A stretch of DNA of 64,000 nucleotides from Methylobacter tundripaludum SV96. Lineage in GTDB: Bacteria > Pseudomonadota > Gammaproteobacteria > Methylococcales > Methylomonadaceae. The notes below the pieces were generated by a model. That model searched no databases. It was not told the origin of the DNA and saw nothing but the letters and a program-made list of their open reading frames with translations. The DNA is taken from assembly GCF_000190755.2 (NCBI RefSeq), contig NZ_JH109153.1:1363872-1427871 (forward strand), read 5' to 3'. Within the stretch, counting starts at the first letter, position 1; each line of letters starts with the position of its first letter. Below are positions 38,269 to 46,541 of this stretch, in pieces. The translations under genes were made by a program, and so were the position numbers.

Positions 38269-39225
38269 ATGCATTTCGATGTCTTCAATGGCGATGCAGA
38301 CGGCATCTGCGCCCTGATTCAACTACGCCTGGATCGACCGCTGGCATCGCGGCTCATTACCGGCATTAAACGCGATATACAATTACTGGATAAATTCACC
38401 GTCACCTCAGGCGACCGCATCACAGTACTGGATATTTCCCTGCAAACAAACAGCGTACGGGTTAAGGAGTTTTTAAATCAGGGCGCGCATATTTTTTATG
38501 TCGATCACCACCAGCCCGGCGATATTCCCAATCATCCCCATCTAAAAACGCTGATTAATACCGACAGCGCGATCTGCACCAGTCTACTGGTCAATCAGTA
38601 CCTGAATGGAAAATATCCGTTATGGGCAATAACCGCGGCCTTTGGCGACAATTTAAACCACAGCGCCGAACAACTGGCTGCCACCCTGAATTTAAGCCAA
38701 ACAGAAATTGAGACCCTGAAAAACCTGGGCATCTACATCAACTATAACGGGTACGGCGGCTGTATTGACGATCTGCATTTTGCCCCTGACAGACTGTATC
38801 GGGAAATGGCGGAGTTCCAATCCCCTTTTGACTTCATCGGCGGCAATCGTGACATCTTTACGCAACTGGAACAGGGCTATCGAGAAGACATGGCAAATGC
38901 CCAACGCCTTGTCCCCGAATACCAAAGCGACGCGGTCGCCGTATTCATCCTGCCCGATACCGCCTGGGCAAGACGCGTTAACGGCGTATTCGGGAATTTC
39001 CTGGCCAACCTTCACCTCAGCAGAGCCCATGCGGTCATCACCCATAACAAGGACAACGATTACCAGGTTGGCGTCAGAGCGCCCCTATCCAACAAAACCG
39101 GCGCTGACGAATTATGCTCCGCCTTTCCAACCGGCGGCGGACGCAAAGCGGCGGCAGGCATCAATCATTTGCCCGGCGATCAGCTGAGTATTTTCATCAA
39201 AAAGTTTGAGGATTTTTATTCGTGA
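38269..39225 (+). CDS. DHH-family phosphoesterase
   Basis: 318 residues. The first metal motif is FDVFNGDADGICAL (residues 3-16), ITVLDISLQTN is the second, FYVDHHQPGDIP (about 75) is the DHH motif, and FPTGGGRKAAAGINHLPGD near 285 is the DHHA1 glycine-rich motif. Members hydrolyse short nucleic acids or small nucleotides such as pAp (NrnA) or c-di-AMP. The tight link to cysC suggests pAp as substrate; this is inference from context. It is the last gene of this plus-strand set; 183 bases follow before the next gene. Confidence 0.8.
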   Translation: MHFDVFNGDADGICALIQLRLDRPLASRLITGIKRDIQLLDKFTVTSGDRITVLDISLQTNSVRVKEFLNQGAHIFYVDHHQPGDIPNHPHLKTLINTDSAICTSLLVNQYLNGKYPLWAITAAFGDNLNHSAEQLAATLNLSQTEIETLKNLGIYINYNGYGGCIDDLHFAPDRLYREMAEFQSPFDFIGGNRDIFTQLEQGYREDMANAQRLVPEYQSDAVAVFILPDTAWARRVNGVFGNFLANLHLSRAHAVITHNKDNDYQVGVRAPLSNKTGADELCSAFPTGGGRKAAAGINHLPGDQLSIFIKKFEDFYS

Positions 39226-39408
39226 GTAGCTGTTACAATGCGAGTAAAAGGCTTACGTTTTAAATATAAGTACAATGGAACACAGATGACGGATGAACAC
39301 ATTTTTTACCTTTAGCCTTGTGTCATCATAATGATTAACGTCATCAACGTTCTATTTTTGGCCACTGAATAATAACTACAATCTTAAAGACCGCCGGAAC
39401 CGACACGC

Positions 39409-42400
39409 ATGAACTCACTGACCGATCAACACCAGCCCGACTCATCCAGCCCGAAGCGGATGGAACAATTACAACACATCAACCTGCAACTTGCGGCGCT
39501 GGGGCAACCAACCTGCGAAGTGGAAAACGACCCGCAATACCTGAAAATTGCAGGCGGTTTATTAAAAAACTATACTCAGCAACGCCGCCTGCTGGCGCTG
39601 GCCAAGTACCGCTGTCCGGCCGATCAACGTATTCAGGATTTCCTTAACAGCTACTTGACTGAAAACGGCATAGAAGGCCCCGTCAGCTTACCGGGCGAAA
39701 CCTTTGTGCTGGAACAAAAAGAATTGGCAAGGGAGTTGTCCCTGCCCTTTCAATACAACGAATTTCATTCGGCTTATATTGATTCCTACCGGATTCAACA
39801 AGGCGTACTGCATAACCCGAAAAACGACCGGCGCACCACCAAAGGCGTGTTCCATATTGCCGCCGGAGGCCTCCCGGTTCCGGCCGATAAAAACGAAGTG
39901 CCCGTTCAGGCATACGCGGCTCTGCTCCGTGCCGCCCTGACGCCTCCCGACGACCTTTTGTCCCTGCCCTTTACCAGCGCTCAAGCCAACACCGCCAAAC
40001 TCTGGGCATCATCGCTGATAAGACCCATCGTGTGCCCGGAAGTTTCCGCATCAATGCCGGTCAAAACCATGGAAATCCGCTTTTTTGCACCCGGCGGACT
40101 GGTCGCCAACCTGGATTTTGTCGAATCCATTTTCGGCAACGCGGGCGACCCGTTCCTGCCCGAGAACGATGCCGCACTGGATATCGACCACTGGACCGGC
40201 CATACCGGCTGCATCATTCTTGCCTCGCACCTGGTGCATTGCCGGAAAAAAGATCTGGGTCTGCCGCATTTTGACGATGCCACCGAACGTCAGCGCAAAG
40301 ACGGCATGTGCTGGAAAAATGCGGATGAACTGTACAATAACGGCCAGCCCTTTAAACTGGTGTGCCGCAACATGCAGGGGGTGATTGTCACCATCATCGC
40401 CGATAACTATTTCGGCTACAGCAAAAAGGAAATCAAGTCCCATATCAGCTATTCAGCCAACCTGTACGGCGGCGCTGAAGAAGAGCATTCGGGCGGCGCG
40501 CTGGCCTTCCCGAGAGTCATTCTGGGCGAAATATTTTTGCCGCATACGTCCTATATCGGCGAGCATTATTCTTTCGATAAAGTCTGTCAGCAACTGGCGT
40601 CGGTCATAGAACCTAAAGACGAAGGCTATGCTGTCGACAAAAACTATCCCGACATCCTTTATATTCCCAATACCGCGAAGTTCAACATTCCGCAGCAGCA
40701 AGTCAGCTGGACGCATAATCGGCAGACGCAAACGCTCAAATTGCTGTTCGGCAACACCTATGTCTATCCCAACGGCTTTAAAATCCACATGGAACGCCAC
40801 CCTACTGCGCCCAGCTGGCGCTTGATCGGCACCCATCAGGAAGGCACTTTCTGCCATAAACCGAGCACCGTATCCGGGGGCGGCAAATCGGAAATTTCCA
40901 AATCGATTGCCGGAGCCATCATTTCCGGCCCGGTTTTTGTCGATAACTTCGATAAAGACATGGACATCGTCACCGCCATCTTCGAACACGATTATTCCAC
41001 CCGGTTTCGCGATCCGGCCCTGCATGGCCTCGACCAACGCCGCCTGCTCAGCAATGAACGCACCCTGGGCTCGGTGATCAAACTATTGACGCCGTCCGAA
41101 ACCGAATTTTCGGACGTCCACAACCAATGGCTGGCAACAATACCCCAGCACATATTGGCAGTGGCGCTGATGATCAAACGTTTTTACAAGGAAGAATGGG
41201 GCCACGACTGGAGAAAATATTTTTCCGTCGACATGGTCAACAGCCACCCCGGTAACGAACTGAAATTTCAGGGCCGCAAACTGATCGCCAGTTACCTGCG
41301 CGTAGGCTTTGACGAAAATGGCGCGTGGCGCGTTTTCAAACTGCGTCAGGATTTTATCGCCTCGGCCAAAGTCCAGATGGAAGACGATATTTCCGCGTCC
41401 ACCGTCGTACCGACGCGCCTTCTTACCGGGCTTAATCCGGATTATAAAAACCCCAGCGTCAAACTGGTCGATAACTGCGAGCAAAGCTTCTTTCAGCGTC
41501 CTGACGATGCGATACACCGGGGCACGGATTTGCAAACCGAGCTGGATTTTTCGCGTACCGACAACTTCATCTCCAATTTCCAACCGCTCACCCCGCAAGA
41601 CGCGCGCGAATTCATCGAAGACGTCATACACTTCGACGAATTCAGCGAACCGATGCAAAACGTCATCCGCCAGGCCACCCAGGGCAAAGACGGCGAGTAC
41701 TTCGTCTCATCGGCGCATCCTCGTCTGGTTGATGGAAAACCCAGCCTCAACGTCCGCTATCTGCAACTTCGCCCCGATATAGCCAACCCAAAAATGCGCT
41801 ATATTGCGGAACTGTCCACCCGTTTGGCGCGGGGTCTTGATACCGATCAAACCGTTTATTTCCCGGTTAACGCAGTATTGACCGGACGACGCAACAACCC
41901 TGCCGACCTTGAGGCAGGCATCCGACCGCTGGCGATCTATAATCCGATCCATTATCAGGAATTGCCTGAGCTGTTCATGGATTTTATTTGCAGCCTGACC
42001 GGAAAATCGCCGTCCACAACCGGAGCCGGTTCCGAAGGCGCGCTGACCAAAGGCCCGTTCAATGCCTTATCCACCACCGCCGACCTGAATACCGCCTTGG
42101 TTTCGTTCATATTATGCGGCTATGACGGCTTTTCCACGGCGGCGGGTTTCATAGGTTCCAAACGCCAAATCGATCATGACATCAGCCTATTGATTCCTGA
42201 AATCTGGTCACGCTTGCCGGTAGACCAGCGCGACCCGCAGTATTTGATTGCAAAAGGACAACTGGAAAAACTGGAGGATTTTGAATACGAAGGTCGCACA
42301 GTATTCCAAAGCCGACTGGGCTATCGCATCACCGAACGGTTTGTGCATACCAATTTCGGCAAGATGTTCGATTACCCGACCGCGGTATTTGACGACGCGA

Positions 42401-42861
42401 TGTTGAAACCGGAAACCCAGGATATGCCCAGCTATGTTGACGGCATCGACAACGTGTACGAAGCGCAGCAGCGGGTCGCGCAACAGTATTTCCAGGACGG
42501 TTCCATCGATGACGCCTGCCCGCCGTTAAAAGCACTGCTGCACATTATGGCCGAAGGCGAATATGCAGGGCAAACCATCAGCGACCCGGCTATTCGCGCG
42601 ATGTTCACCCGCGACTATTTGCTGCAAAGCGACTGGTATCAACAGCGCCTTGAAATCAAACAGCAACGCGAGAGCGAACTTTGGCAGCAGCACAAGGCTT
42701 ATATCCAACAGCAATTGGCGGCAACGGAACAGTCAGCCGGCCGTGCCGAGTTAATCCAAAAACTCGAAGCGACAGAACTCAAGCTGGCCGAGATCAACGA
42801 TCCGGCTTACCTGCAACAGCTGCAAGGGACTTTAGGGGCTGATTGGGTACATCATTCGTAG
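39409..42861 (+). CDS. Probable PPi-type phosphoenolpyruvate carboxykinase
   Basis: 1150 residues without signal peptide or membrane span. A P-loop-like segment lies at about residues 484-500 (PSTVSGGGKSEISKSIAG), and a Y-G-G segment at about 353 (NLYGGAEEEHSGGALAFP) precedes it, in the order seen in PEPCKs (Y-G-G, then P-loop). The length and this motif fit the PPi-dependent PEPCKs known from Entamoeba and Propionibacterium, about 1130-1150 residues, rather than the 540-620-residue ATP/GTP forms. Such an enzyme interconverts oxaloacetate/PPi and PEP/phosphate. The last 70 residues form a coiled coil (QQRESELWQQHKAYIQQQL). It stands alone with its own terminator. The family call is from memory of motifs and size, so moderate confidence. 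Confidence 0.6.
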   Translation: MNSLTDQHQPDSSSPKRMEQLQHINLQLAALGQPTCEVENDPQYLKIAGGLLKNYTQQRRLLALAKYRCPADQRIQDFLNSYLTENGIEGPVSLPGETFVLEQKELARELSLPFQYNEFHSAYIDSYRIQQGVLHNPKNDRRTTKGVFHIAAGGLPVPADKNEVPVQAYAALLRAALTPPDDLLSLPFTSAQANTAKLWASSLIRPIVCPEVSASMPVKTMEIRFFAPGGLVANLDFVESIFGNAGDPFLPENDAALDIDHWTGHTGCIILASHLVHCRKKDLGLPHFDDATERQRKDGMCWKNADELYNNGQPFKLVCRNMQGVIVTIIADNYFGYSKKEIKSHISYSANLYGGAEEEHSGGALAFPRVILGEIFLPHTSYIGEHYSFDKVCQQLASVIEPKDEGYAVDKNYPDILYIPNTAKFNIPQQQVSWTHNRQTQTLKLLFGNTYVYPNGFKIHMERHPTAPSWRLIGTHQEGTFCHKPSTVSGGGKSEISKSIAGAIISGPVFVDNFDKDMDIVTAIFEHDYSTRFRDPALHGLDQRRLLSNERTLGSVIKLLTPSETEFSDVHNQWLATIPQHILAVALMIKRFYKEEWGHDWRKYFSVDMVNSHPGNELKFQGRKLIASYLRVGFDENGAWRVFKLRQDFIASAKVQMEDDISASTVVPTRLLTGLNPDYKNPSVKLVDNCEQSFFQRPDDAIHRGTDLQTELDFSRTDNFISNFQPLTPQDAREFIEDVIHFDEFSEPMQNVIRQATQGKDGEYFVSSAHPRLVDGKPSLNVRYLQLRPDIANPKMRYIAELSTRLARGLDTDQTVYFPVNAVLTGRRNNPADLEAGIRPLAIYNPIHYQELPELFMDFICSLTGKSPSTTGAGSEGALTKGPFNALSTTADLNTALVSFILCGYDGFSTAAGFIGSKRQIDHDISLLIPEIWSRLPVDQRDPQYLIAKGQLEKLEDFEYEGRTVFQSRLGYRITERFVHTNFGKMFDYPTAVFDDAMLKPETQDMPSYVDGIDNVYEAQQRVAQQYFQDGSIDDACPPLKALLHIMAEGEYAGQTISDPAIRAMFTRDYLLQSDWYQQRLEIKQQRESELWQQHKAYIQQQLAATEQSAGRAELIQKLEATELKLAEINDPAYLQQLQGTLGADWVHHS

Positions 42862-42868
42862 ACAGAAA

Positions 42869-42901
42869 TACGCCGGTTCGAGCAACAGCGAAAACCGGCG
42901 T
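42869..42901 (+). terminator. Hairpin terminator after the PEPCK-like gene
   Basis: An 8-bp GC-rich stem (CGCCGGTT / AACCGGCG) with a 14-base loop starts eight bases after the stop and is followed by TTT. It fits a rho-independent terminator with a short T run. Confidence 0.65.
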
Positions 42902-43244
42902 TTCCCGCACAGCAGATATCAAGTTAAAACATATCGCCACGAAGACAAGATCGACTGCACCGCTACAGCAGGTAGAATAATGCAAGGAGCCATTGCCTAT
43001 AATATAGCGTTCCCACACTCCAGCATCACTGACCCAATTCACCGTCGTAGAATGTGAGCAATCGACTTCTACAGTAATAGTATTTTATTTACCGAGCATG
43101 ATATGATCCGTCAGCCCAAATGGACGCTGATTTTAGACGCTAACAAAAAATTCACAGTTTTTCTTTTTGGCCGCGCTGCCGTTATTTGAGTCATGGGTAA
43201 AACAAGTTAATACACGTTTTTTTATTTCTGGTGGAGTAATTGTC
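42902..43244. other. Gene-free stretch before the lysozyme-containing unit
   Basis: About 340 bases with no convincing frame on either strand. An open frame upstream of 43245 on the plus strand is only an extension of the following gene and lacks a ribosome-binding site. A promoter for the five-gene unit should lie here, but I could not place one with confidence. Confidence 0.4.
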
Positions 43245-44414
43245 ATGCAAAATACATCCGGTATAGTAGATGTCGCCATAGGATTGGTGTTTGTCTACTT
43301 GCTATTAAGCCTTATCTGTTCCGCACTGACGGAAGCCGTCGAAAATCTGTTTACGCGTTCCCGAGGAAAAAAACTCTGTGAGGGTTTGTATGAGTTATTT
43401 GGCGGTAATACCTACAGTAACACAAGCTTTACGCTGCTCAAGGAGTTTTACAAAAATCCGCTGATTTATGGTTTGTACCACGGTGATTTGAAACTGGAGC
43501 AACAACCTCAACAAGCAGGTACAGAACCCAGTCATACATCGCCGCAAAAGCTACTGTTACCCGCTAACCTACCCTCTTATATCGCACCAAAAACTTTCGC
43601 GCTGGCGTTTGTTAGTCAAATTCTGGATGATAAACCCTTTGATACGGCGACACTTATCAGTCAGATCAATGCCTCTAATAACCTCCCGGCCAATCTCAAA
43701 AAATCCCTGACGCTATTTGTTAATACGGCTGATGGCGACATCCATAACGCACTTAAAAATATTGAAGACTGGTATTCCGCAATGGGAGAAAGAGTCAGTG
43801 GCTGGTACAAAAAACATGCGCAACTTATAGCCTTCATTATTGCTGCAGCGATTGTTATAGCCGGTAATGTCGACACGCTTACCATCGCTAAAAGCCTGAT
43901 GGTCAATGACAATCTACGCGACCAGATGGTTAGCTCGGCTGACCAGTTTATCAAAGTCGATTTATTGAAAACCAGGCAACAGGCGCTTGATGGCGCTCAA
44001 TCCTCAAATAACCAGCAACAAATCACCCAACTCAGCACCGAAATAGCCGTAATTAAAGCGGCAGCGTCTACTAAAGAGGCTCTTTGCCAGACTCAAGCCA
44101 TTGACCCTCAGCAATGTTATAACTTGCAAATGGCACGATTAGCCGAACTGAATCGACTTGGCTTGCCGATAGGATGGCGCAACTTGGACGATCCGAGAAA
44201 TAATCCTCACAGCACAGAGGCTTGGCTGGAAAAAATTATCGGTCTTTTTATTACGACAATAGCTGTTTGTTTGGGAGCGCCCTTTTGGTTCGATGTCCTC
44301 AACAAGTTTATGAATTTCAGGTCAGCCATCAAGCCGCAAGCCGGCGATAACAAAACAGAAAACAAACCGCAACAACCGGACAACGTTAAAGCTCCAACGC
44401 CCGGCGTGGGCTGA
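43245..44414 (+). CDS. Membrane protein of unknown function, first gene of a lysozyme/lipoprotein unit
   Basis: The ATG at 43245 is chosen because GGTGGAG lies eight bases upstream; the frame is open 26 codons further. 389 residues: an N-terminal span (VDVAIGLVFVYLLLSLICSA) followed by LTEAVENLFTRSRGKKLCEGLYELFGG, a soluble helical part of about 170 residues, and a second span (QLIAFIIAAAIVIAGNVDTL). A further helical part with VDLLKTRQQALDGAQSSNNQQ and a two-cysteine loop (ALCQTQAIDPQQCYN) follows, then a last span (IIGLFITTIAVCLGAPFWF) and a proline-rich tail. The N-terminal span with its arginine-rich follow-up occurs in uncharacterised bacterial membrane proteins. No enzymatic motif seen. 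Confidence 0.75.
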   Translation: MQNTSGIVDVAIGLVFVYLLLSLICSALTEAVENLFTRSRGKKLCEGLYELFGGNTYSNTSFTLLKEFYKNPLIYGLYHGDLKLEQQPQQAGTEPSHTSPQKLLLPANLPSYIAPKTFALAFVSQILDDKPFDTATLISQINASNNLPANLKKSLTLFVNTADGDIHNALKNIEDWYSAMGERVSGWYKKHAQLIAFIIAAAIVIAGNVDTLTIAKSLMVNDNLRDQMVSSADQFIKVDLLKTRQQALDGAQSSNNQQQITQLSTEIAVIKAAASTKEALCQTQAIDPQQCYNLQMARLAELNRLGLPIGWRNLDDPRNNPHSTEAWLEKIIGLFITTIAVCLGAPFWFDVLNKFMNFRSAIKPQAGDNKTENKPQQPDNVKAPTPGVG

Positions 44415-44457
44415 AGGCTTTACAGTGTCTTAATTCAAGCAAAATGGAGAGAATATT

Positions 44458-45177
44458 ATGTCGAGACAAATTAACAACGACGGTTTAAATCTGGTCAAAC
44501 AATTCGAGGGCTTGCGTTTAGAAGCCTATCGCTGTCCGGCCGGTGTCTGGACCATCGGCTATGGGCATACCCATGGCGTAAAACCAGAGGCAACAATCAG
44601 TGGAGAACAAGCGAATCACTTATTGGCTGAAGATTTAGCGGAATCGGGTGTGCAGGTAGATCAATGTATGAATGTCACGTTAAACGACAACCAATATGCC
44701 GCCTTGAGCAGTTTTGTGTTCAACGCGGGCATTGGAAATTTAACGGCGAGTACCTTGCTGAAACGCCTTAACACGGGTGATTACGATTGCGTACCGAGTG
44801 AGTTGTCCAAATGGGTTAAGGCAACCGACCCCAAGACCGGCAATAAAGTCTCTTTAGCGGGGCTGGTAAAGCGCCGGGCAGCCGAAGGTGAATTATGGCT
44901 AAAAACCGATAGCGACGACCCGTTTTTAACCAGTACGGATATGCCGCAACGCGTTTATGCCGACGATCCTCGCGTTTCTTACCAGGTTGCTGCCCGTGAT
45001 GGTCTCCGAATGCGTTCCGGCGCCGGTGTGAGCTTCGACATTTTGCAGGTGCTTCCCATAGATACCGAAGTTTTTATCATCAAAGAAAAAGACGGTTGGG
45101 CAGCCATCGACCTGCAAAGTGATGGTGCAATTGATGGCTGGGTATCGCAGGACTTTTTAAAATTGAAATCCGCCTAG
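44458..45177 (+). CDS. GH24 (phage-type) lysozyme with C-terminal bacterial SH3 domain
   Basis: 239 residues. Residues 1-150 are a GH24 muramidase: LNLVKQFEGLRLEAYRCPAGVWTIGYGHTHGV holds the catalytic glutamate (F-E-G), the aspartate/threonine positions being altered or shifted, and NDNQYAALSSFVFNAGIGNL and LVKRRAAEGELWL are conserved. From about 170 an SH3b domain follows (VAARDGLRMRSGAGVSFDIL, DGWAAIDLQSDGAIDGWVSQDFL) of the wall-binding type. No signal peptide is seen, so export would need a holin-like or other route; the membrane protein 43 bases upstream may supply it. GGAG precedes the ATG. It is likely phage-derived but sits in a non-phage operon. Confidence 0.88.
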   Translation: MSRQINNDGLNLVKQFEGLRLEAYRCPAGVWTIGYGHTHGVKPEATISGEQANHLLAEDLAESGVQVDQCMNVTLNDNQYAALSSFVFNAGIGNLTASTLLKRLNTGDYDCVPSELSKWVKATDPKTGNKVSLAGLVKRRAAEGELWLKTDSDDPFLTSTDMPQRVYADDPRVSYQVAARDGLRMRSGAGVSFDILQVLPIDTEVFIIKEKDGWAAIDLQSDGAIDGWVSQDFLKLKSA

Positions 45178-45197
45178 TTTTCTTTCTGGATAAGTGC

Positions 45198-45599
45198 ATG
45201 TACACGGATATGCAGCGGGGTAACTCAAACAGACGCCCAACGATTATTGCGTTGCTAGCAATAGTTACAGTAATGATCGCGTTACCCGGCTGTAGTTCAT
45301 TCGGCTGTTGTATGACGGTGTCTGTGGACGGCGAAGACTCGCTGCACTATGTGATACTGGGAATAGGCGTAGTCTCAATACCAAAACCGGGAACCGAAAC
45401 GGCAATATTAGCGACCCAATCCCAGGCTTTAGGGCTGCATATTTCCGACCAGCCGGGCATGAAGCTGGGATTAGGCTATTCAACAAGCAGCACCGTTGCG
45501 ATACCCGATCATGCCGAAGATGTTCGCGTAGAAATAAGCCAACGGCCGGGTGGGCCGATTATCGTTGATTCGCCAAAAGCTCATCTAAAACAACCATGA
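45198..45599 (+). CDS. Small lipoprotein of unknown function
   Basis: 133 residues with a lipoprotein signal (PTIIALLAIVTVMIALPGCSS, lipobox L-P-G-C). The mature part has a C-C pair (FGCCMTVSV) and then short beta-type segments (LHYVILGIGVVSIP, KLGLGYSTSSTVAIP, VRVEISQRPGGPIIVD). It starts 20 bases after the lysozyme gene and ends ten bases before another lipoprotein gene. No family is recognised. An ATG four codons on is an alternative start. Confidence 0.7.
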   Translation: MYTDMQRGNSNRRPTIIALLAIVTVMIALPGCSSFGCCMTVSVDGEDSLHYVILGIGVVSIPKPGTETAILATQSQALGLHISDQPGMKLGLGYSTSSTVAIPDHAEDVRVEISQRPGGPIIVDSPKAHLKQP

Positions 45600-45609
45600 G
45601 AATAAAATA

Positions 45610-46302
45610 ATGGATAAACAAAAAATATTTACAACTGTCTTGAGAAGCGCAGGCCTTGTTTCGGCCACAATGGCAGTCACCGGCTGTGCTGATCAAGGCT
45701 ATTCGGTTCTGGCATCTACTGCTACGATGATTGGCGTAGAAGTATCGCAGAATCCTGCAACCCAAATGCCGCAGGGCAAGCTCGGTTACAACCGCGCAGA
45801 ACTCGCGTTTGTTCCGACTAATCGCAACGGCGGCAAGAATTCGACTGGCTCGGTTGGCGGTGGTGCTGCGGATTCAGCCAATGTCCTGATGGAACTGCGC
45901 TATGGCGGGATTTTTGATTTGGGTGAAAGTTCCGGGATCTACCAACGGCTTGCCGTGGGTACGGAGGCTGTAAAACAACCCGGCGCATCAGTCATGTTTG
46001 CCAAAGATGCTGACGGTAGCATTGACACAGAAACGGCAAAAGCGCTTGCGGCAGTCAAAACGATTCCTGAAGTCAAAGAAGATTTGCAAAAGAAAAAAAT
46101 GCCCCTGTCTAAAAAATACAATGATTACAAAAACAACAAGGATGCATCCTCAATCGCAAAATATGACAACGCGGCAAAAGCTGTTGATCCTGGCTATTTA
46201 ACGTTCGGTAAGTTTGCTACTGATGACCAGGCAACTCCTGACAAAATTAAAGCTGTTTGTCAGATCCTTAAATCTCAAGGAGAAAATGTGAATTGTGAAT
46301 AA
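45610..46302 (+). CDS. Lipoprotein of unknown function
   Basis: 230 residues with a lipoprotein signal (AGLVSATMAVTGCADQG, lipobox V-T-G-C). The mature part is hydrophilic: VEVSQNPATQMPQGKLGYNRAELAFVPTNRNGG is followed by a glycine/serine-rich turn, LMELRYGGIFDLGESSGIYQRLAVGTEAV, and a lysine-rich helical end with a final cysteine pair (VCQILKSQGENVNCE). The segment on a small protein's export or surface use cannot be judged. Same operon as the lysozyme and the shorter lipoprotein. Confidence 0.7.
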   Translation: MDKQKIFTTVLRSAGLVSATMAVTGCADQGYSVLASTATMIGVEVSQNPATQMPQGKLGYNRAELAFVPTNRNGGKNSTGSVGGGAADSANVLMELRYGGIFDLGESSGIYQRLAVGTEAVKQPGASVMFAKDADGSIDTETAKALAAVKTIPEVKEDLQKKKMPLSKKYNDYKNNKDASSIAKYDNAAKAVDPGYLTFGKFATDDQATPDKIKAVCQILKSQGENVNCE

Positions 46303-46327
46303 CTTAAAACTCTAAGAGGCAAAAACG

Positions 46328-46477
46328 ATGACCCAAGTAAAACGCATAGATCTATCCGAAGTCGCCGACTTGGAAAGCACAATTAAAGCCGTTTGTGAAA
46401 ACATGGACACAGACAATTACAAACTGGCGGCTACCTTTGTTTTCCAATCACAATTAGTAATGATTTTTCAACAATAA
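46328..46477 (+). CDS. 49-residue protein at the end of the lysozyme/lipoprotein unit
   Basis: An ATG with GAGG eight to nine bases upstream opens MTQVKRIDLSEVADLESTIK and ends FQSQLVMIFQQ. It lies 25 bases after the second lipoprotein gene. The amphipathic, acidic start and hydrophobic end suggest a small helical protein; no signal peptide or known family. The ribosome-binding site and position support it as a real gene. Confidence 0.55.
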   Translation: MTQVKRIDLSEVADLESTIKAVCENMDTDNYKLAATFVFQSQLVMIFQQ

Positions 46478-46541
46478 GCCCAATGATTTTACAAGCCCAG
46501 TGGCTCTGCTTGTCACTAAGAAATGTTGGCCGCGGATACAA

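Noticed and set aside
44458-46477. Lysozyme gene as part of a prophage
   Set aside because: No integrase, capsid, tail or terminase genes nearby; neighbours are lipoproteins and a membrane protein, so only a phage-derived enzyme can be claimed.
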